Source: Eubacterium sp.
GTDB taxonomy: Bacteria; Bacillota; Clostridia; Oscillospirales; Acutalibacteraceae
Reading direction: 5' to 3'
DNA length: 64,000 nt
NCBI GenBank assembly: GCA_017450645.1
Contig: JAFSTE010000018.1
Span: forward strand, 79,864-143,863
The notes beneath the pieces were generated by a model that saw only the letters and a program-made list of their open reading frames with translations, was not told the DNA's origin and did not search any database. Each line of letters opens with the position of its first letter. Within the stretch, counting starts at the first letter, position 1. Positions 46,501 to 55,221 of the stretch are shown here, in pieces. Made by a program: the position numbers and the translations under genes.

Positions 46501-47035
46501 ATATGCTTATTATCTCTGCGTTGTGATTAGTGTAGGGCAAAAATTTGTTCAGTACATCGTCGGTCTTAACCCTCATATAGCCCGTTGTCGTGCCGTCGGT
46601 GCAGCCGTAATACTCGTTACTAAGTACCGCTTCGTCAATAATTACGCTTACATTACAGTCCGTATCAAGCAGCGTGCTGAACACTGTTGTAGCGCCGACG
46701 GGCGTGCCCATCATATCAAACAGCAGCTCGCTCGGTGCAAACGAAACCCTTGATATTTCGAGCGCCTTGCTGAAATTCTTTGTAACAAAAGGCTTGTCGG
46801 ACGGCATAACAAACAGATAAAACTTCGTCTTTTGTCTGTTACACAAAAAGAGCGTCTTTATTACCTCGCACTCGAGGACCTTTGAGATATCAATACAGTC
46901 CTCCATAGTTATCGCTTCGCCCGTATCAACCCTTACAAAGTCGATATTAAGCTCTTTTAGCGTGTCGTAAACCGCCTTGTGAAGCCCGGACTTAAACTCA
47001 ATCGGCGGAGTAGTTATCTGTTCACTTACATACAT
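46499..47035 (-). CDS. Prolyl-tRNA editing-like protein (YbaK/ProX family)
   Basis: The 178-aa protein has the YbaK/ProX aminoacyl-tRNA deacylase fold: a conserved AITMEDCIDIS helix start, ECEVIKTLFLCN, and the PVGATTVFSTLLD loop with the GxxxP-like substrate pocket, then VIIDEAV. Free-standing members of the PrdX type deacylate mischarged tRNA such as Ala-tRNA-Pro. It starts at the ATG at 47035, overlapping the region of the upstream phosphoesterase stop, so the two are translationally coupled. Exact tRNA substrate is inferred from family only. Confidence 0.82.
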   Translation of the reverse strand: MYVSEQITTPPIEFKSGLHKAVYDTLKELNIDFVRVDTGEAITMEDCIDISKVLECEVIKTLFLCNRQKTKFYLFVMPSDKPFVTKNFSKALEISRVSFAPSELLFDMMGTPVGATTVFSTLLDTDCNVSVIIDEAVLSNEYYGCTDGTTTGYMRVKTDDVLNKFLPYTNHNAEIISI

Positions 47036-47036
47036 A

Positions 47037-47888
47037 TCAGTTTAATTTCCTTGTCAGATTAATTACTATAATTTCGGGGTGGTTAAAGAGCCTGAAAGGG
47101 AACTCGGCGTTACCGATACCGCGGCTGATAATAAGCTTCGGGCGCGTGCCGAAGCTGCCTTTAGCGTACTTGGGGAATAATCCCTGACCGGGCGAGTAAA
47201 CGCTTCCGATAAGCGGCAGAATAAACTGACCGCCGTGCGCGTGACCCGAGAGCTGTAAGTCAAAGTCGTAGCAGACATAATTCATTTCTTTAATCATCTC
47301 GAAGTTTTCGGGGAAGTGCGAAAGAATTATCTTAAACCCGTCTTTACGGCTTAGCTCGTTTATCAGCGCGGACTCGTCCTTATACTCGAATATTCCTTTT
47401 TTTCTGTCGGCGTAAGCCTGCCTGCTTGCCTGGTTTTCGTCAAGACCTAAGATGTTAATCTTTGAACCTTTAACCTCTATAGAGTCCATCTCGTCACGCA
47501 GCACATTAAAACCGACGCCTTTAAGCTCCTGCATAAGCTCCTCGAAGTTTTCAAGCCGTCTTTCGTGATTACCCGTTATGTAGTAAACTCTCGAAATTTT
47601 AGTAAGCTCTCTGCCGAATTCGAGCATCTTATCCTTATTTCTGTTTCTGTCGTTTACATAGTCGCCGATAATCATAATAAGGTCGGGCTTAATTTTTTGT
47701 GCCTGAGCTAAGACCTTCTTGAACGGCTTTGAGTGCATATCGGATAAATGCAGTATTTTAACCTTGTCCTTGATGTCCTCGCTTTGTATTCTATAGCGCG
47801 TAACATCGAGCTTGTTGTCCTGATAATACAGAAAAACAGCAATTAAAAGTAATATGATTATAACAATAGCGTATTTAATTTTTATCAC
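47037..47888 (-). CDS. Membrane-anchored metallophosphoesterase (YkuE-like)
   Basis: This protein of about 283 aa has an N-terminal membrane helix (about residues 5-21) followed by a calcineurin-like phosphoesterase domain with all motifs: HLSDMHSKPF, GDYVNDR, GNHERR, HFPENF and LSGHAHGGQ (about 215-223). It resembles B. subtilis YkuE, a Zn/Mn enzyme exported to the cell wall, although here the helix is uncleaved. The start is uncertain: the reading frame begins at a GTG at 47888 that itself forms part of GAGGTGAT, a good Shine-Dalgarno for a start 6 nt later, where the codon is ATT. It overlaps nothing upstream and is divergent from dgt. Confidence 0.85.
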   Translation of the reverse strand: MIKIKYAIVIIILLLIAVFLYYQDNKLDVTRYRIQSEDIKDKVKILHLSDMHSKPFKKVLAQAQKIKPDLIMIIGDYVNDRNRNKDKMLEFGRELTKISRVYYITGNHERRLENFEELMQELKGVGFNVLRDEMDSIEVKGSKINILGLDENQASRQAYADRKKGIFEYKDESALINELSRKDGFKIILSHFPENFEMIKEMNYVCYDFDLQLSGHAHGGQFILPLIGSVYSPGQGLFPKYAKGSFGTRPKLIISRGIGNAEFPFRLFNHPEIIVINLTRKLN

Positions 47889-48006
47889 CTCAAAGACATT
47901 TTATATTAAATTTATAAAATAATCAATATTTATTAAAGGATTTTTAATATTTAGGGCGTATAAAATAAAGAAAATAGCGTAATTTATGCATAACGGAGGG
48001 ATTTTC

Positions 48007-49014
48007 TTGGAAAACAGTATAAGACAAACTATCGAAGAGAACGAAAAGAAAATTCTTTCTCCAAGAGCTACACTATCTGCTGAGTCTAAAGGCAGAAAGG
48101 TTTTTGAGGAGGAATGTGAGCTTAGAACCTGCTTTCAGCGCGACAGGGACAGAATAATTCATTCCCAGTCCTTCAGGCGACTAAAGCATAAGACTCAGGT
48201 TTTCCTCGCGCCGTCGGGCGACCATTACAGAACGCGCCTTACTCACACCCTCGAGGTGGCGCAGATTGCAAGAACGATTGCAAGAGCGCTTGCGCTTAAC
48301 GAGGATTTGACAGAGGCTATCGCTCTCGGACACGACCTCGGACACACGCCTTTCGGACACGCGGGCGAGCGTGCGCTTGACGACCTTTCGCCAAACGGCT
48401 TTAAGCATTTTGAGCAGAGCGTGCGAGTTGTAGATGTTATCGAAAAGGACGGTGAGGGACTCAACCTTACCGAAGAGGTTAAAAACGGTATCCTTTGCCA
48501 CACGCGCGGCGAGGACGCCTACACGCTCGAGGGTCAGATTATACGAATTGCAGACCATATTGCTTATATTAACCACGACATTGACGACGCTATAAGGGCG
48601 GGCGTTATGCAGGAGGAGGATATTCCGCTCCAGCTTCGCTTAAAGCTCGGTATGTCTAAGGGCGAGCGCATTGACTCGATGGTTAAAAATGTTATTCTTA
48701 ACAGCCTTGAGGGCGACAAAATCCGTATGGACTCCGACTACTATCATTATTTTGACGAGCTTCACGAGTTTATGTTTACCGCGGTTTACCGTAATCCTAT
48801 ATGTAAGAGCGAAGAGGTAAAGGCGGTCGCAATGATAGAAAAGCTTTATAACTACTATAATGCTCACCCCGACGAGATGCCGTACGACTACATAAGAATT
48901 GCCGAGCGCGACGGCACTGAGCGCGCGGTATGTGACTATATCGCAGGTATGAGCGATAACTATTCGGTTAAGGTGTTTAACCAGCTTTATGTGCCGAAAT
49001 CTTGGATTGAATAA
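48007..49014 (+). CDS. dgt: Deoxyguanosinetriphosphate triphosphohydrolase-like protein
   Basis: The 335-aa protein has the HD-domain pattern of dGTPases: HSQSFRRLKHKTQVF, THTLEVAQIARTIARAL with the HD His, and LGHDLGHTPFGHAGERAL (about residues 103-120). It hydrolyses dGTP or other dNTPs to nucleosides and triphosphate. An ATG at 47986 is in frame, but GGAGGG at 47995-48000 with 6-nt spacing selects the TTG at 48007. It is followed by dnaG and rpoD; this dgt-dnaG-rpoD order is common in Clostridia and replaces the rpsU-dnaG-rpoD operon of E. coli. Confidence 0.9.
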   Translation: MENSIRQTIEENEKKILSPRATLSAESKGRKVFEEECELRTCFQRDRDRIIHSQSFRRLKHKTQVFLAPSGDHYRTRLTHTLEVAQIARTIARALALNEDLTEAIALGHDLGHTPFGHAGERALDDLSPNGFKHFEQSVRVVDVIEKDGEGLNLTEEVKNGILCHTRGEDAYTLEGQIIRIADHIAYINHDIDDAIRAGVMQEEDIPLQLRLKLGMSKGERIDSMVKNVILNSLEGDKIRMDSDYYHYFDELHEFMFTAVYRNPICKSEEVKAVAMIEKLYNYYNAHPDEMPYDYIRIAERDGTERAVCDYIAGMSDNYSVKVFNQLYVPKSWIE

Positions 49015-49032
49015 TTTTGAAAGGAGGATATT

Positions 49033-50766
49033 ATGGCGCTTAGTGACAGCTTTTTAAACGATTTAAAACTCAGAACCGACATTAACGATGTTATATCCTC
49101 CTATGTTACGCTTAAGCGTAGGGGCAGGAACTATGTCGGTCTTTGCCCGTTTCATAACGAAAAAACGCCGTCGTTTACCGTATATCCCGATACTCAGTCG
49201 TTTTACTGCTTCGGATGCAGCGCTGGCGGCGACGCAATAGGCTTTGTAAAAAAGATAGAAAACCTTGATTATATCGACGCAGTTAAGCTCCTTGCAGGGC
49301 GTGCAGGGTTGCAGATGCCTGAGGACGGCTACGACGACTCGATGGCGAAGCACAGGCGCACTATCCTAGCAATAAATAAAGAAGCCGCAAGGTTCTTTAA
49401 CTCCTATATGATGAGCGAGAACGGCAAAAGGGGACTTGACTACTATCTTAACCGCGGACTCAGCAAAAAGACTATTACGCGCTTTGGCTTAGGCTATGCG
49501 CCCGACAGCTGGGACGAGCTGTTAAAGCACCTGAAGTCTAAGGGCTATCGAATATCGGATATCGAAGCCGCAGGACTTATAAAACGCGGACAAAAGGGCT
49601 ACTATGATATTTTCAGAAACCGCGTTATGACTCCTATTATTGATGTGCGCGGTAATGTAATCGCCTTTGGCGGTCGAGTGCTCGATGACAGTAAACCTAA
49701 GTATATAAACACTTCGGATACGATTGTTTATAAGAAAACTAACGAGCTGTTCGCTCTTAATCTCGCTAAGGACAGCGACAGCGATACGCTGATACTCTGC
49801 GAAGGATATATGGATGTTATCGCTATGCACCAGGCGGGCTTTACCAACGCCGTTGCGGGCTGCGGTACAGCGCTTACGAGCGAGCAGGTGCGGCTGATTT
49901 CCCGATATGCAACCGAGGTTATACTCGCCTACGACGCGGACGAAGCGGGTCAAAAGGCGCTTAATAAAGCAATAAACCTGTTTTCTAAAACCGATGTTAA
50001 GGTGCGTATACCCGCGCTTTCGGGCGGTAAGGACCCCGATGAGATTATCAAAAACCTCGGCAGGGAACGCTTTGCCGCTATGCTTGAGGGCGCTTCTAAC
50101 GAGATTGAGTTTTCAATCTTATCGCTTAAAAACAAGTATAATCTTAATACAACCCAGGGTAAGCTCGACTTCCTTAACGAATGTATTAAGGTGCTTGCAT
50201 ATGTCAGCCCGATTGAGCAGGATTTGTATGTTTCGCGTCTTGCCGAGGAGCTTGGCGTTAACGCGAATAATATTAAGATTCAGCTAGATAATTACTCTAA
50301 AAGAGTCAAGCGCAGCGCCGTTAAGCGCGAGGGCAAAAAGATTATTTCGGACTCTATGAGGCAAAACCAAAAAGAGAGCTTTGAAAAATCAACCTCTACT
50401 AAAAAGCTAAGGGCGGAGGACAGGCTTATCGGTCTGCTGCTGCTTCACCCAAAGCTAATTAAGTATCTCGACGATTTTGATGCTAATCTGCTGACGGTCG
50501 GCTTCCACCAGAAGATTTATAATATAGCTGTTGAGCGCATTAAGCTCTCGCAGGATGTTGATTTAATGAATTTCAGCGGATTTCTCAGCGATTCGGAGCT
50601 CGGACGGCTCTCGGGTATAATCGCAAGAGCCGCTAACAGCGTTAATGCCGACAGCGAGTTTAACGACTGTATTAACGCTATTAAAGCCGAAACCGGCACC
50701 GAGGATATTAAAAAAATCGGTATCGAAAACCTTAATGATGATGAATTCAGAAATCTATTCAAATAA
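49033..50766 (+). CDS. dnaG: DNA primase
   Basis: DnaG makes RNA primers for replication. The 577-aa protein has the N-terminal CHC2 zinc finger (Cys38, His41, Cys59, Cys62), the RNA-polymerase domain with GLGYAPDSWDELL, and the TOPRIM core with EGYMDVIAMHQAG (about residues 257-269) and AYDADEAGQKA (about 298-308). The C-terminal part, which in the family binds DnaB helicase, is Lys- and Glu-rich (about 430-577). AAAGGAGG precedes the ATG. It follows dgt by 18 nt and precedes rpoD. Confidence 0.96.
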   Translation: MALSDSFLNDLKLRTDINDVISSYVTLKRRGRNYVGLCPFHNEKTPSFTVYPDTQSFYCFGCSAGGDAIGFVKKIENLDYIDAVKLLAGRAGLQMPEDGYDDSMAKHRRTILAINKEAARFFNSYMMSENGKRGLDYYLNRGLSKKTITRFGLGYAPDSWDELLKHLKSKGYRISDIEAAGLIKRGQKGYYDIFRNRVMTPIIDVRGNVIAFGGRVLDDSKPKYINTSDTIVYKKTNELFALNLAKDSDSDTLILCEGYMDVIAMHQAGFTNAVAGCGTALTSEQVRLISRYATEVILAYDADEAGQKALNKAINLFSKTDVKVRIPALSGGKDPDEIIKNLGRERFAAMLEGASNEIEFSILSLKNKYNLNTTQGKLDFLNECIKVLAYVSPIEQDLYVSRLAEELGVNANNIKIQLDNYSKRVKRSAVKREGKKIISDSMRQNQKESFEKSTSTKKLRAEDRLIGLLLLHPKLIKYLDDFDANLLTVGFHQKIYNIAVERIKLSQDVDLMNFSGFLSDSELGRLSGIIARAANSVNADSEFNDCINAIKAETGTEDIKKIGIENLNDDEFRNLFK

Positions 50767-50787
50767 GTGAAAACTGAGGAGAATAAA

Positions 50788-51915
50788 ATGGAAAAAGAAA
50801 AGAACACAACCACTAATGCTGCAGAAGAAAAGAAGTTAGCCGCGTTTAAAAAGCTCGTTGATAAGGGCAAGGCTTCTGGTCACCTCACAGCGCAGGAGAT
50901 TGATAATCTTATCGTTGAGATGGACCTCGATGTTGACGAGCTTGAAAAGCTTAACGAAATGATTGATGCGTCTAATATCAACATTATCGACGACTTTTCT
51001 GCTGAAACTCTCGACGGTATCACCCTTGAGGTTGATTTACCTAAGGAGACCGACGCCGCCGAAACCATCGCGGTTAACGACAACGCCGCTATGGACGACC
51101 CTGTTAAGGTTTATCTTAAGGAAATCGGTCGTATCCCGCTTCTCACAGCTGAGGAGGAGATTGAGCTTGCTATTAAGATTGCCGACGACGACGAGTACGC
51201 TAAAAAAAGACTTGCCGAGGCTAACCTCAGACTTGTTGTAAGTATCGCAAAGCGCTATGTCGGTCGCGGTATGCAGTTCCTTGATTTAATTCAGGAGGGT
51301 AACCTCGGTCTTATTAAAGCGGTTGACAAGTTCGATTATACCAAGGGCTTTAAGTTTTCTACCTACGCTACCTGGTGGATCAGACAGGCTATAACAAGAG
51401 CTATCGCCGACCAGGCAAGGACAATCCGTATACCCGTTCATATGGTAGAAACCATCAATAAGGTTAAAAAGGCTAAGTCGCAGCTTCTCCATGTTAACGG
51501 CCACGAGCCAACACCCGAGGAGATTGCAGAGTACCTTGAAATGCCTGTTGATAAGGTGCGCGAAATCCTCAGAGTCGCTCAGGACCCGGTATCGCTCGAA
51601 ACGCCTATCGGCGAGGAGGAGGATTCACATCTCGGCGACTTTATCCCCGACGACGACGCGCTCGCACCTGCTGACGCCGCTTCAATGAGCCTGCTTAAAG
51701 AGCAGCTTGCCGAAGTGCTTAAAACCCTTACTCCGAGAGAGGAGAAGGTGCTGTCCCTTCGCTTCGGTCTTGAGGACGGCAACCCGAAAACCCTTGAGGA
51801 AGTCGGCAAGGAGTTTAATGTAACCCGTGAGCGTATCCGCCAGATTGAAGCTAAGGCTTTAAGAAAGCTGCGCCACCCGAGCAGAAGCAAGAAATTAAAG
51901 GACTTTTTAGACTGA
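50788..51915 (+). CDS. rpoD: Primary RNA polymerase sigma factor (RpoD/SigA)
   Basis: The 375-aa vegetative sigma factor has region 1.2 ([22 protein letters not shown]), region 2 with [21 protein letters not shown] and the -10-recognising [21 protein letters not shown] (about residues 185-205), region 3, and region 4 with the helix-turn-helix [30 protein letters not shown] near the C-terminus. The acidic N-terminal part (residues 1-100) is like region 1.1 of Gram-positive SigA. GAGGAG selects the ATG at 50788 over an in-frame GTG at 50767. It overlaps the DUF896 gene by 1 nt (TGATGA). Confidence 0.97.
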   Translation: MEKEKNTTTNAAEEKKLAAFKKLVDKGKASGHLTAQEIDNLIVEMDLDVDELEKLNEMIDASNINIIDDFSAETLDGITLEVDLPKETDAAETIAVNDNAAMDDPVKVYLKEIGRIPLLTAEEEIELAIKIADDDEYAKKRLAEANLRLVVSIAKRYVGRGMQFLDLIQEGNLGLIKAVDKFDYTKGFKFSTYATWWIRQAITRAIADQARTIRIPVHMVETINKVKKAKSQLLHVNGHEPTPEEIAEYLEMPVDKVREILRVAQDPVSLETPIGEEEDSHLGDFIPDDDALAPADAASMSLLKEQLAEVLKTLTPREEKVLSLRFGLEDGNPKTLEEVGKEFNVTRERIRQIEAKALRKLRHPSRSKKLKDFLD

Positions 51916-52139
51916 TGAAACAGGAAAAGATTGACAGAATTAACGCTCTTGCAAAGAAGGCTAAAACTCCCGAAGGTCTTACCGAAGCAGAAATTGCCGA
52001 GCAAAAGAATCTTCGTATGGAGTATATTAATTCCTATAAAGCAAGCCTTATCAGTCAGCTTGAAAACACATATATCGTTGACGAAAAGGGCAATAAAAGA
52101 AAGTTAGAGAGAAAAAATGCCGAAGCTGATAATAATTGA
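51915..52139 (+). CDS. DUF896 (UPF0291, YnzC-like) protein
   Basis: A 74-aa mostly helical protein of the DUF896 family, typified by B. subtilis YnzC. The family hallmark is RINALAKKAKTPEGLTEAEIAEQKNLRMEYINSY (about residues 8-41), a coiled helix-loop-helix. A role in the SOS response has been suggested for YnzC but is not settled. The ATG overlaps the rpoD stop, and its end overlaps tmk by 23 nt. Its place directly after rpoD may only reflect operon packing. Confidence 0.85.
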   Translation: MKQEKIDRINALAKKAKTPEGLTEAEIAEQKNLRMEYINSYKASLISQLENTYIVDEKGNKRKLERKNAEADNN

Positions 52140-52779
52140 AGGGCTTGACGGCAGCGGTAAATCCACACAGGTTAAGCTGCTTGAAGAGCATTTTCAGAAT
52201 AATAACATTGATTTTCTAAAGATTAAGCTTCCCGATTACGACTCACCCTCAAGCACGCTCGTTAATATGTACCTCGGCGGGGAGTTCGGAAAGTCAGCCG
52301 ACGATGTTAACGCATACGCCGCAGGCGCGTTTTACGCGGTTGACAGGTTCGCTTCGTTTAAGCTTAAGTGGAAGGACGCGTACGAGAACGGCACCGTTAT
52401 TTTAGCCGACAGATACGCAACCTCTAATTCTATTTATCAGATGGAAAAGCTCGATAAAAGCGAGTGGGACGAGTATCTTGAGTGGAGCGAGGACTTTGAG
52501 TATAACAAAATCGGCATCCCTAAGCCCGACCTTGTAATCTATCTTGATGTGCCTGTTGAGATTTCACAGCGCCTTATGACCAAAAGGTATCAGGGCGACG
52601 AGGATAAAAAGGATGTACACGAAGCTAATGTGGAGTTTTTGAACAGTTGCAGAAACTCCGCCCTCTATACAGCCAAAAAACAGAACTGGCGCGTTATAGA
52701 ATGTACCTCTGACGGACAGATGAAAAGCATTGACGAAATACATAAATTAATTTGTGACATAGTTGATAAGGAGTTATAA
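52117..52779 (+). CDS. tmk: Thymidylate kinase-like nucleotide kinase
   Basis: The 220-aa protein has a P-loop IIIEGLDGSGKSTQVKLL (residues 5-22), the Tmk signature DRYATSNSIYQM (about 97-108) and a C-terminal lid region with Arg and Lys. It most likely phosphorylates dTMP to dTDP. Most Bacillota also carry tmk next to holB; if so, this could be a second enzyme of the thymidylate/deoxynucleoside kinase family, and the symbol is therefore tentative. It overlaps the DUF896 gene by 23 nt and precedes the DUF2156 gene by 1 nt. Confidence 0.82.
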   Translation: MPKLIIIEGLDGSGKSTQVKLLEEHFQNNNIDFLKIKLPDYDSPSSTLVNMYLGGEFGKSADDVNAYAAGAFYAVDRFASFKLKWKDAYENGTVILADRYATSNSIYQMEKLDKSEWDEYLEWSEDFEYNKIGIPKPDLVIYLDVPVEISQRLMTKRYQGDEDKKDVHEANVEFLNSCRNSALYTAKKQNWRVIECTSDGQMKSIDEIHKLICDIVDKEL

Positions 52780-52780
52780 A

Positions 52781-53674
52781 ATGCTTAACTTCAAAGCTGC
52801 TGAGTTATCAGACAAGATTTGGGTTGACGAGTGTCTTAAGCACGCAAACAGTATGAACTGTGAATACACCTTTGGCAATATGTTTATCTGGACAAAATCA
52901 TATAATACTAAAATCGCTAAGTTTAACGACTTTCTTATTTGCCGTTTCGGGCTTGACGGAGATATTGCGTACTCCGTGCCTATCGGTGAGGGCGATTTTA
53001 CCGCCGCAGTTAACGAAATTATCGAGGACGCTGCCTCGCTCGGCGTTAAGCCTAAGATTTACGGCATCACCTCGAGCTATCTCAATATGCTGCAGGAGTC
53101 GTTTTTCGGCAAGTTCAGTTACGAATTTGACGACGGATTTAACGACTACATATACCTTGTGTCAAAAATGACCACCCTCTCGGGTAAAAAGTACCACTCT
53201 AAGCGTAATCATATTACGAACTTTAAAAAGAATCACCCCGACTGGTGCTTCGAGGTTATTTCAAGGGATAATATTCAAGAATGTATCCAAACGCATATGA
53301 GGTGGATTGAGGAAAAGGGCGACCTCGAGGACGACTACGCCGAGGAGCTTGAAGCCGTTAAGGTAGCGTTTGATAACTATGAGGAGCTCGGCTGGATAGG
53401 CGGAATTATCCGCAGCGGCGGCGAGGTTATTGCCTATACTATGGGCGAGCCGCAGCCCGGCGGACGCTGCTTTGTAACTCATTTTGAAAAGGCGTCGGCT
53501 AATATTCAGGGCGCGTTTACGATTATTAATCAGGAGTTTACTAAAAACTGCCTGCAGGACTATGAGTATGTTAACAGGGAAGAGGACTTAGGTATCGAGG
53601 GCTTGCGCAAGGCTAAGATGTCCTATAACCCCGAAATATTCCTCGAAAAATGTATGGCGGTGTACAATGGTTAA
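52781..53674 (+). CDS. DUF2156 domain protein (soluble MprF-like aminoacyltransferase domain)
   Basis: This 297-aa protein is a DUF2156/Phosphatidylglycerol-lysyltransferase-C domain protein of the FemABX/GNAT superfamily. LSGKKYHSKRNHITNFKKNHPDWCFEVI (about residues 132-159), MGEPQPGGRCFVTHFEKASANIQGAFTIIN and EYVNREEDLGIEGLRKAKMSYNP are typical. In MprF the same domain moves lysine from tRNA to a lipid, but here there is no membrane part, so the acceptor is unknown. It lies after tmk and overlaps a small GNAT gene by 8 nt. A tRNA-dependent transfer is an inference from the fold. Confidence 0.85.
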   Translation: MLNFKAAELSDKIWVDECLKHANSMNCEYTFGNMFIWTKSYNTKIAKFNDFLICRFGLDGDIAYSVPIGEGDFTAAVNEIIEDAASLGVKPKIYGITSSYLNMLQESFFGKFSYEFDDGFNDYIYLVSKMTTLSGKKYHSKRNHITNFKKNHPDWCFEVISRDNIQECIQTHMRWIEEKGDLEDDYAEELEAVKVAFDNYEELGWIGGIIRSGGEVIAYTMGEPQPGGRCFVTHFEKASANIQGAFTIINQEFTKNCLQDYEYVNREEDLGIEGLRKAKMSYNPEIFLEKCMAVYNG

Positions 53675-54119
53675 GGTCTGTAACAGTAAATCGGATATTA
53701 TTAGACTCTGGGCTGAAGCGTTCGGCGACACTGCCGAGGAAATCGAGTTTTTTATAGATAATGTTAAGGACGCGTTTTGCATTTGTTATTATGAAAACTC
53801 GGTGGTTGTTTCAATGATGTATCTTGTAAAATGCAGCATAAACGATAGGGAATACCGCTATGTTTACGCAGCCTGCACCGCTAAGGCGCATCAGGGTAAG
53901 GGCTATATGTCTGAGCTTATTGACTACTGCGATAAGAGTGGGTATAAGCTTTGTTTAATCCCCGCAAGCGACAGCCTTATCGGTTACTATTCAGCCCGTA
54001 AAATTGATAAAAAGATTAAGATAAGCGATATAATTTTTGAGCAAAGCGAGGAGATTATGGAGTACCTGCTCGAAGGGTATAACCTTACTCAGCCTCTTGC
54101 TTTGTGTGTAAAGGAGTAA
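53667..54119 (+). CDS. GNAT-family acetyltransferase
   Basis: A 150-aa GNAT protein. The central strand and acetyl-CoA loop are visible as YRYVYAACTAKAHQGKGYMSELIDYC (about residues 62-87), where HQGKGYM is the Q/RxxGxG/A motif. The substrate is not predictable. The ATG at 53667 is inside the end of the DUF2156 gene, so the two overlap by 8 nt and are likely translated together. Two related fold types in tandem suggest joint action on one substrate, but this is inference only. Confidence 0.83.
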   Translation: MVKVCNSKSDIIRLWAEAFGDTAEEIEFFIDNVKDAFCICYYENSVVVSMMYLVKCSINDREYRYVYAACTAKAHQGKGYMSELIDYCDKSGYKLCLIPASDSLIGYYSARKIDKKIKISDIIFEQSEEIMEYLLEGYNLTQPLALCVKE

Positions 54120-54123
54120 AATT

Positions 54124-54663
54124 ATGGTATATGTATTTTTGGCAGACGGCTTTGAGATTATAGAAGCGCTCGCGCCCGTAGATGTTTTAAGGCGCGCTAA
54201 GATTGAAACAAAAACCGTTGGCGTGACAGGTAAGCTTGTTAACGCGTCTAACGGTATTCAGGTTACTGCCGATATGACTATCGACGAATTTGATTTTTAC
54301 GATGTGGAGGCGATTGTGCTTCCCGGAGGAATGCCCGGCACGCTTAATTTAGAGAAAAACAGCGCCGTACAAAACGCTGTAGATAACGCTATGAATATCG
54401 GCGTACCGGTTTGCGCAATCTGCGCTGCACCGTCGATTTTAGGTCATAAGGGTATTTTAAACGGAAAAGAAGCTACCTGCTTCCCCGGATTTGAAGAAAC
54501 GCTTGAAGGCGCCGAAATTTCGGATAAATATGTCGTGACCGACGGCAATATAATTACCGCAAGGGGCGCAGGAGTTTGCATAGACTTCGGTCTTGAAATC
54601 ATTAAAAAGCTTAAGGGCGAAGCCGAAGCTGTAAGAATAAGTCAGCAGATACAATGCAAATAA
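54124..54663 (+). CDS. DJ-1/PfpI family protein
   Basis: A 179-aa protein of the DJ-1/ThiJ/PfpI superfamily. The nucleophile elbow is VCAICAAPSILGHKG with Cys100, and the N-terminal FLADGFEIIEALAPVDVLRRA carries the conserved Glu that contacts the cysteine. GGMPGTLNL and ITARGAGVCIDFGL complete the family pattern. Members act as chaperones, deglycases or glyoxalases; the exact activity here is not known. AAGGAG precedes the ATG. It overlaps the FTHF cyclo-ligase gene by 10 nt. Confidence 0.9.
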   Translation: MVYVFLADGFEIIEALAPVDVLRRAKIETKTVGVTGKLVNASNGIQVTADMTIDEFDFYDVEAIVLPGGMPGTLNLEKNSAVQNAVDNAMNIGVPVCAICAAPSILGHKGILNGKEATCFPGFEETLEGAEISDKYVVTDGNIITARGAGVCIDFGLEIIKKLKGEAEAVRISQQIQCK

Positions 54664-55220
54664 AAAGAGAGTTACGAAAAGAGCTTATAGCTAAGCGGCG
54701 AGCTGTTACTAATAAGGCGCAAAAGGACGAAGCTATTGTAAATAACCTCTTGAATTCTGAGTATTACAGGAGCGCCGATACAATTTTGTGCTTTGCATCA
54801 ACCGAGGACGAAATCAACACCGATGCGATTATTAATTCTGCAATATGCGACGGCAAAACACTCGCGCTGCCTTACTGTACCGACAAGAGCGGTCATATGC
54901 AGTTTTATATAATCACTTCGCCCGCTGACCTTACTAAAGGCTCGTTCGGAATAAGAGAGCCCGATATAACTAAGTGCAAAAGGCTCGAAAGCTATGATAA
55001 TTCAATTATAATAGTACCCGCGCTCGCGTATGCGAAGGACGGCTTTCGCATCGGCTACGGCGGGGGATACTACGATAGATTTTTAACGGAATATAACGGC
55101 GTTTGCGTCGGTATTTGCTACGACGAAATGCTTTTAGATAAAATTCCCGCAGACAGCTATGATTTGCCTGTGGATATAATAGTTACACAAAATTTGATTC
55201 ACATAGTAAGCGGAGGATAA
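54654..55220 (+). CDS. 5-formyltetrahydrofolate cyclo-ligase
   Basis: The 188-aa enzyme converts 5-formyl-THF to 5,10-methenyl-THF with ATP, recovering folate. Family features are the N-terminal KRELRKELIAKRRA (residues 3-16), ILCFASTEDEINTDAI and the nucleotide loop RIGYGGGYYDRFLTEY (about 136-151). Start is the ATG at 54654 inside the DJ-1-family gene, with no strong Shine-Dalgarno, consistent with translational coupling. The next gene, mltG, begins 1 nt after its stop. Symbol left empty because names vary among genomes. Confidence 0.92.
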   Translation: MQIKRELRKELIAKRRAVTNKAQKDEAIVNNLLNSEYYRSADTILCFASTEDEINTDAIINSAICDGKTLALPYCTDKSGHMQFYIITSPADLTKGSFGIREPDITKCKRLESYDNSIIIVPALAYAKDGFRIGYGGGYYDRFLTEYNGVCVGICYDEMLLDKIPADSYDLPVDIIVTQNLIHIVSGG

Positions 55221-55221
55221 A

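Noticed and set aside
47889-48006. Promoter for dgt-dnaG-rpoD in the divergent spacer
   Set aside because: Several TATAAA-like boxes occur in this A+T-rich DNA, but none has a convincing -35 at 16-18 nt.
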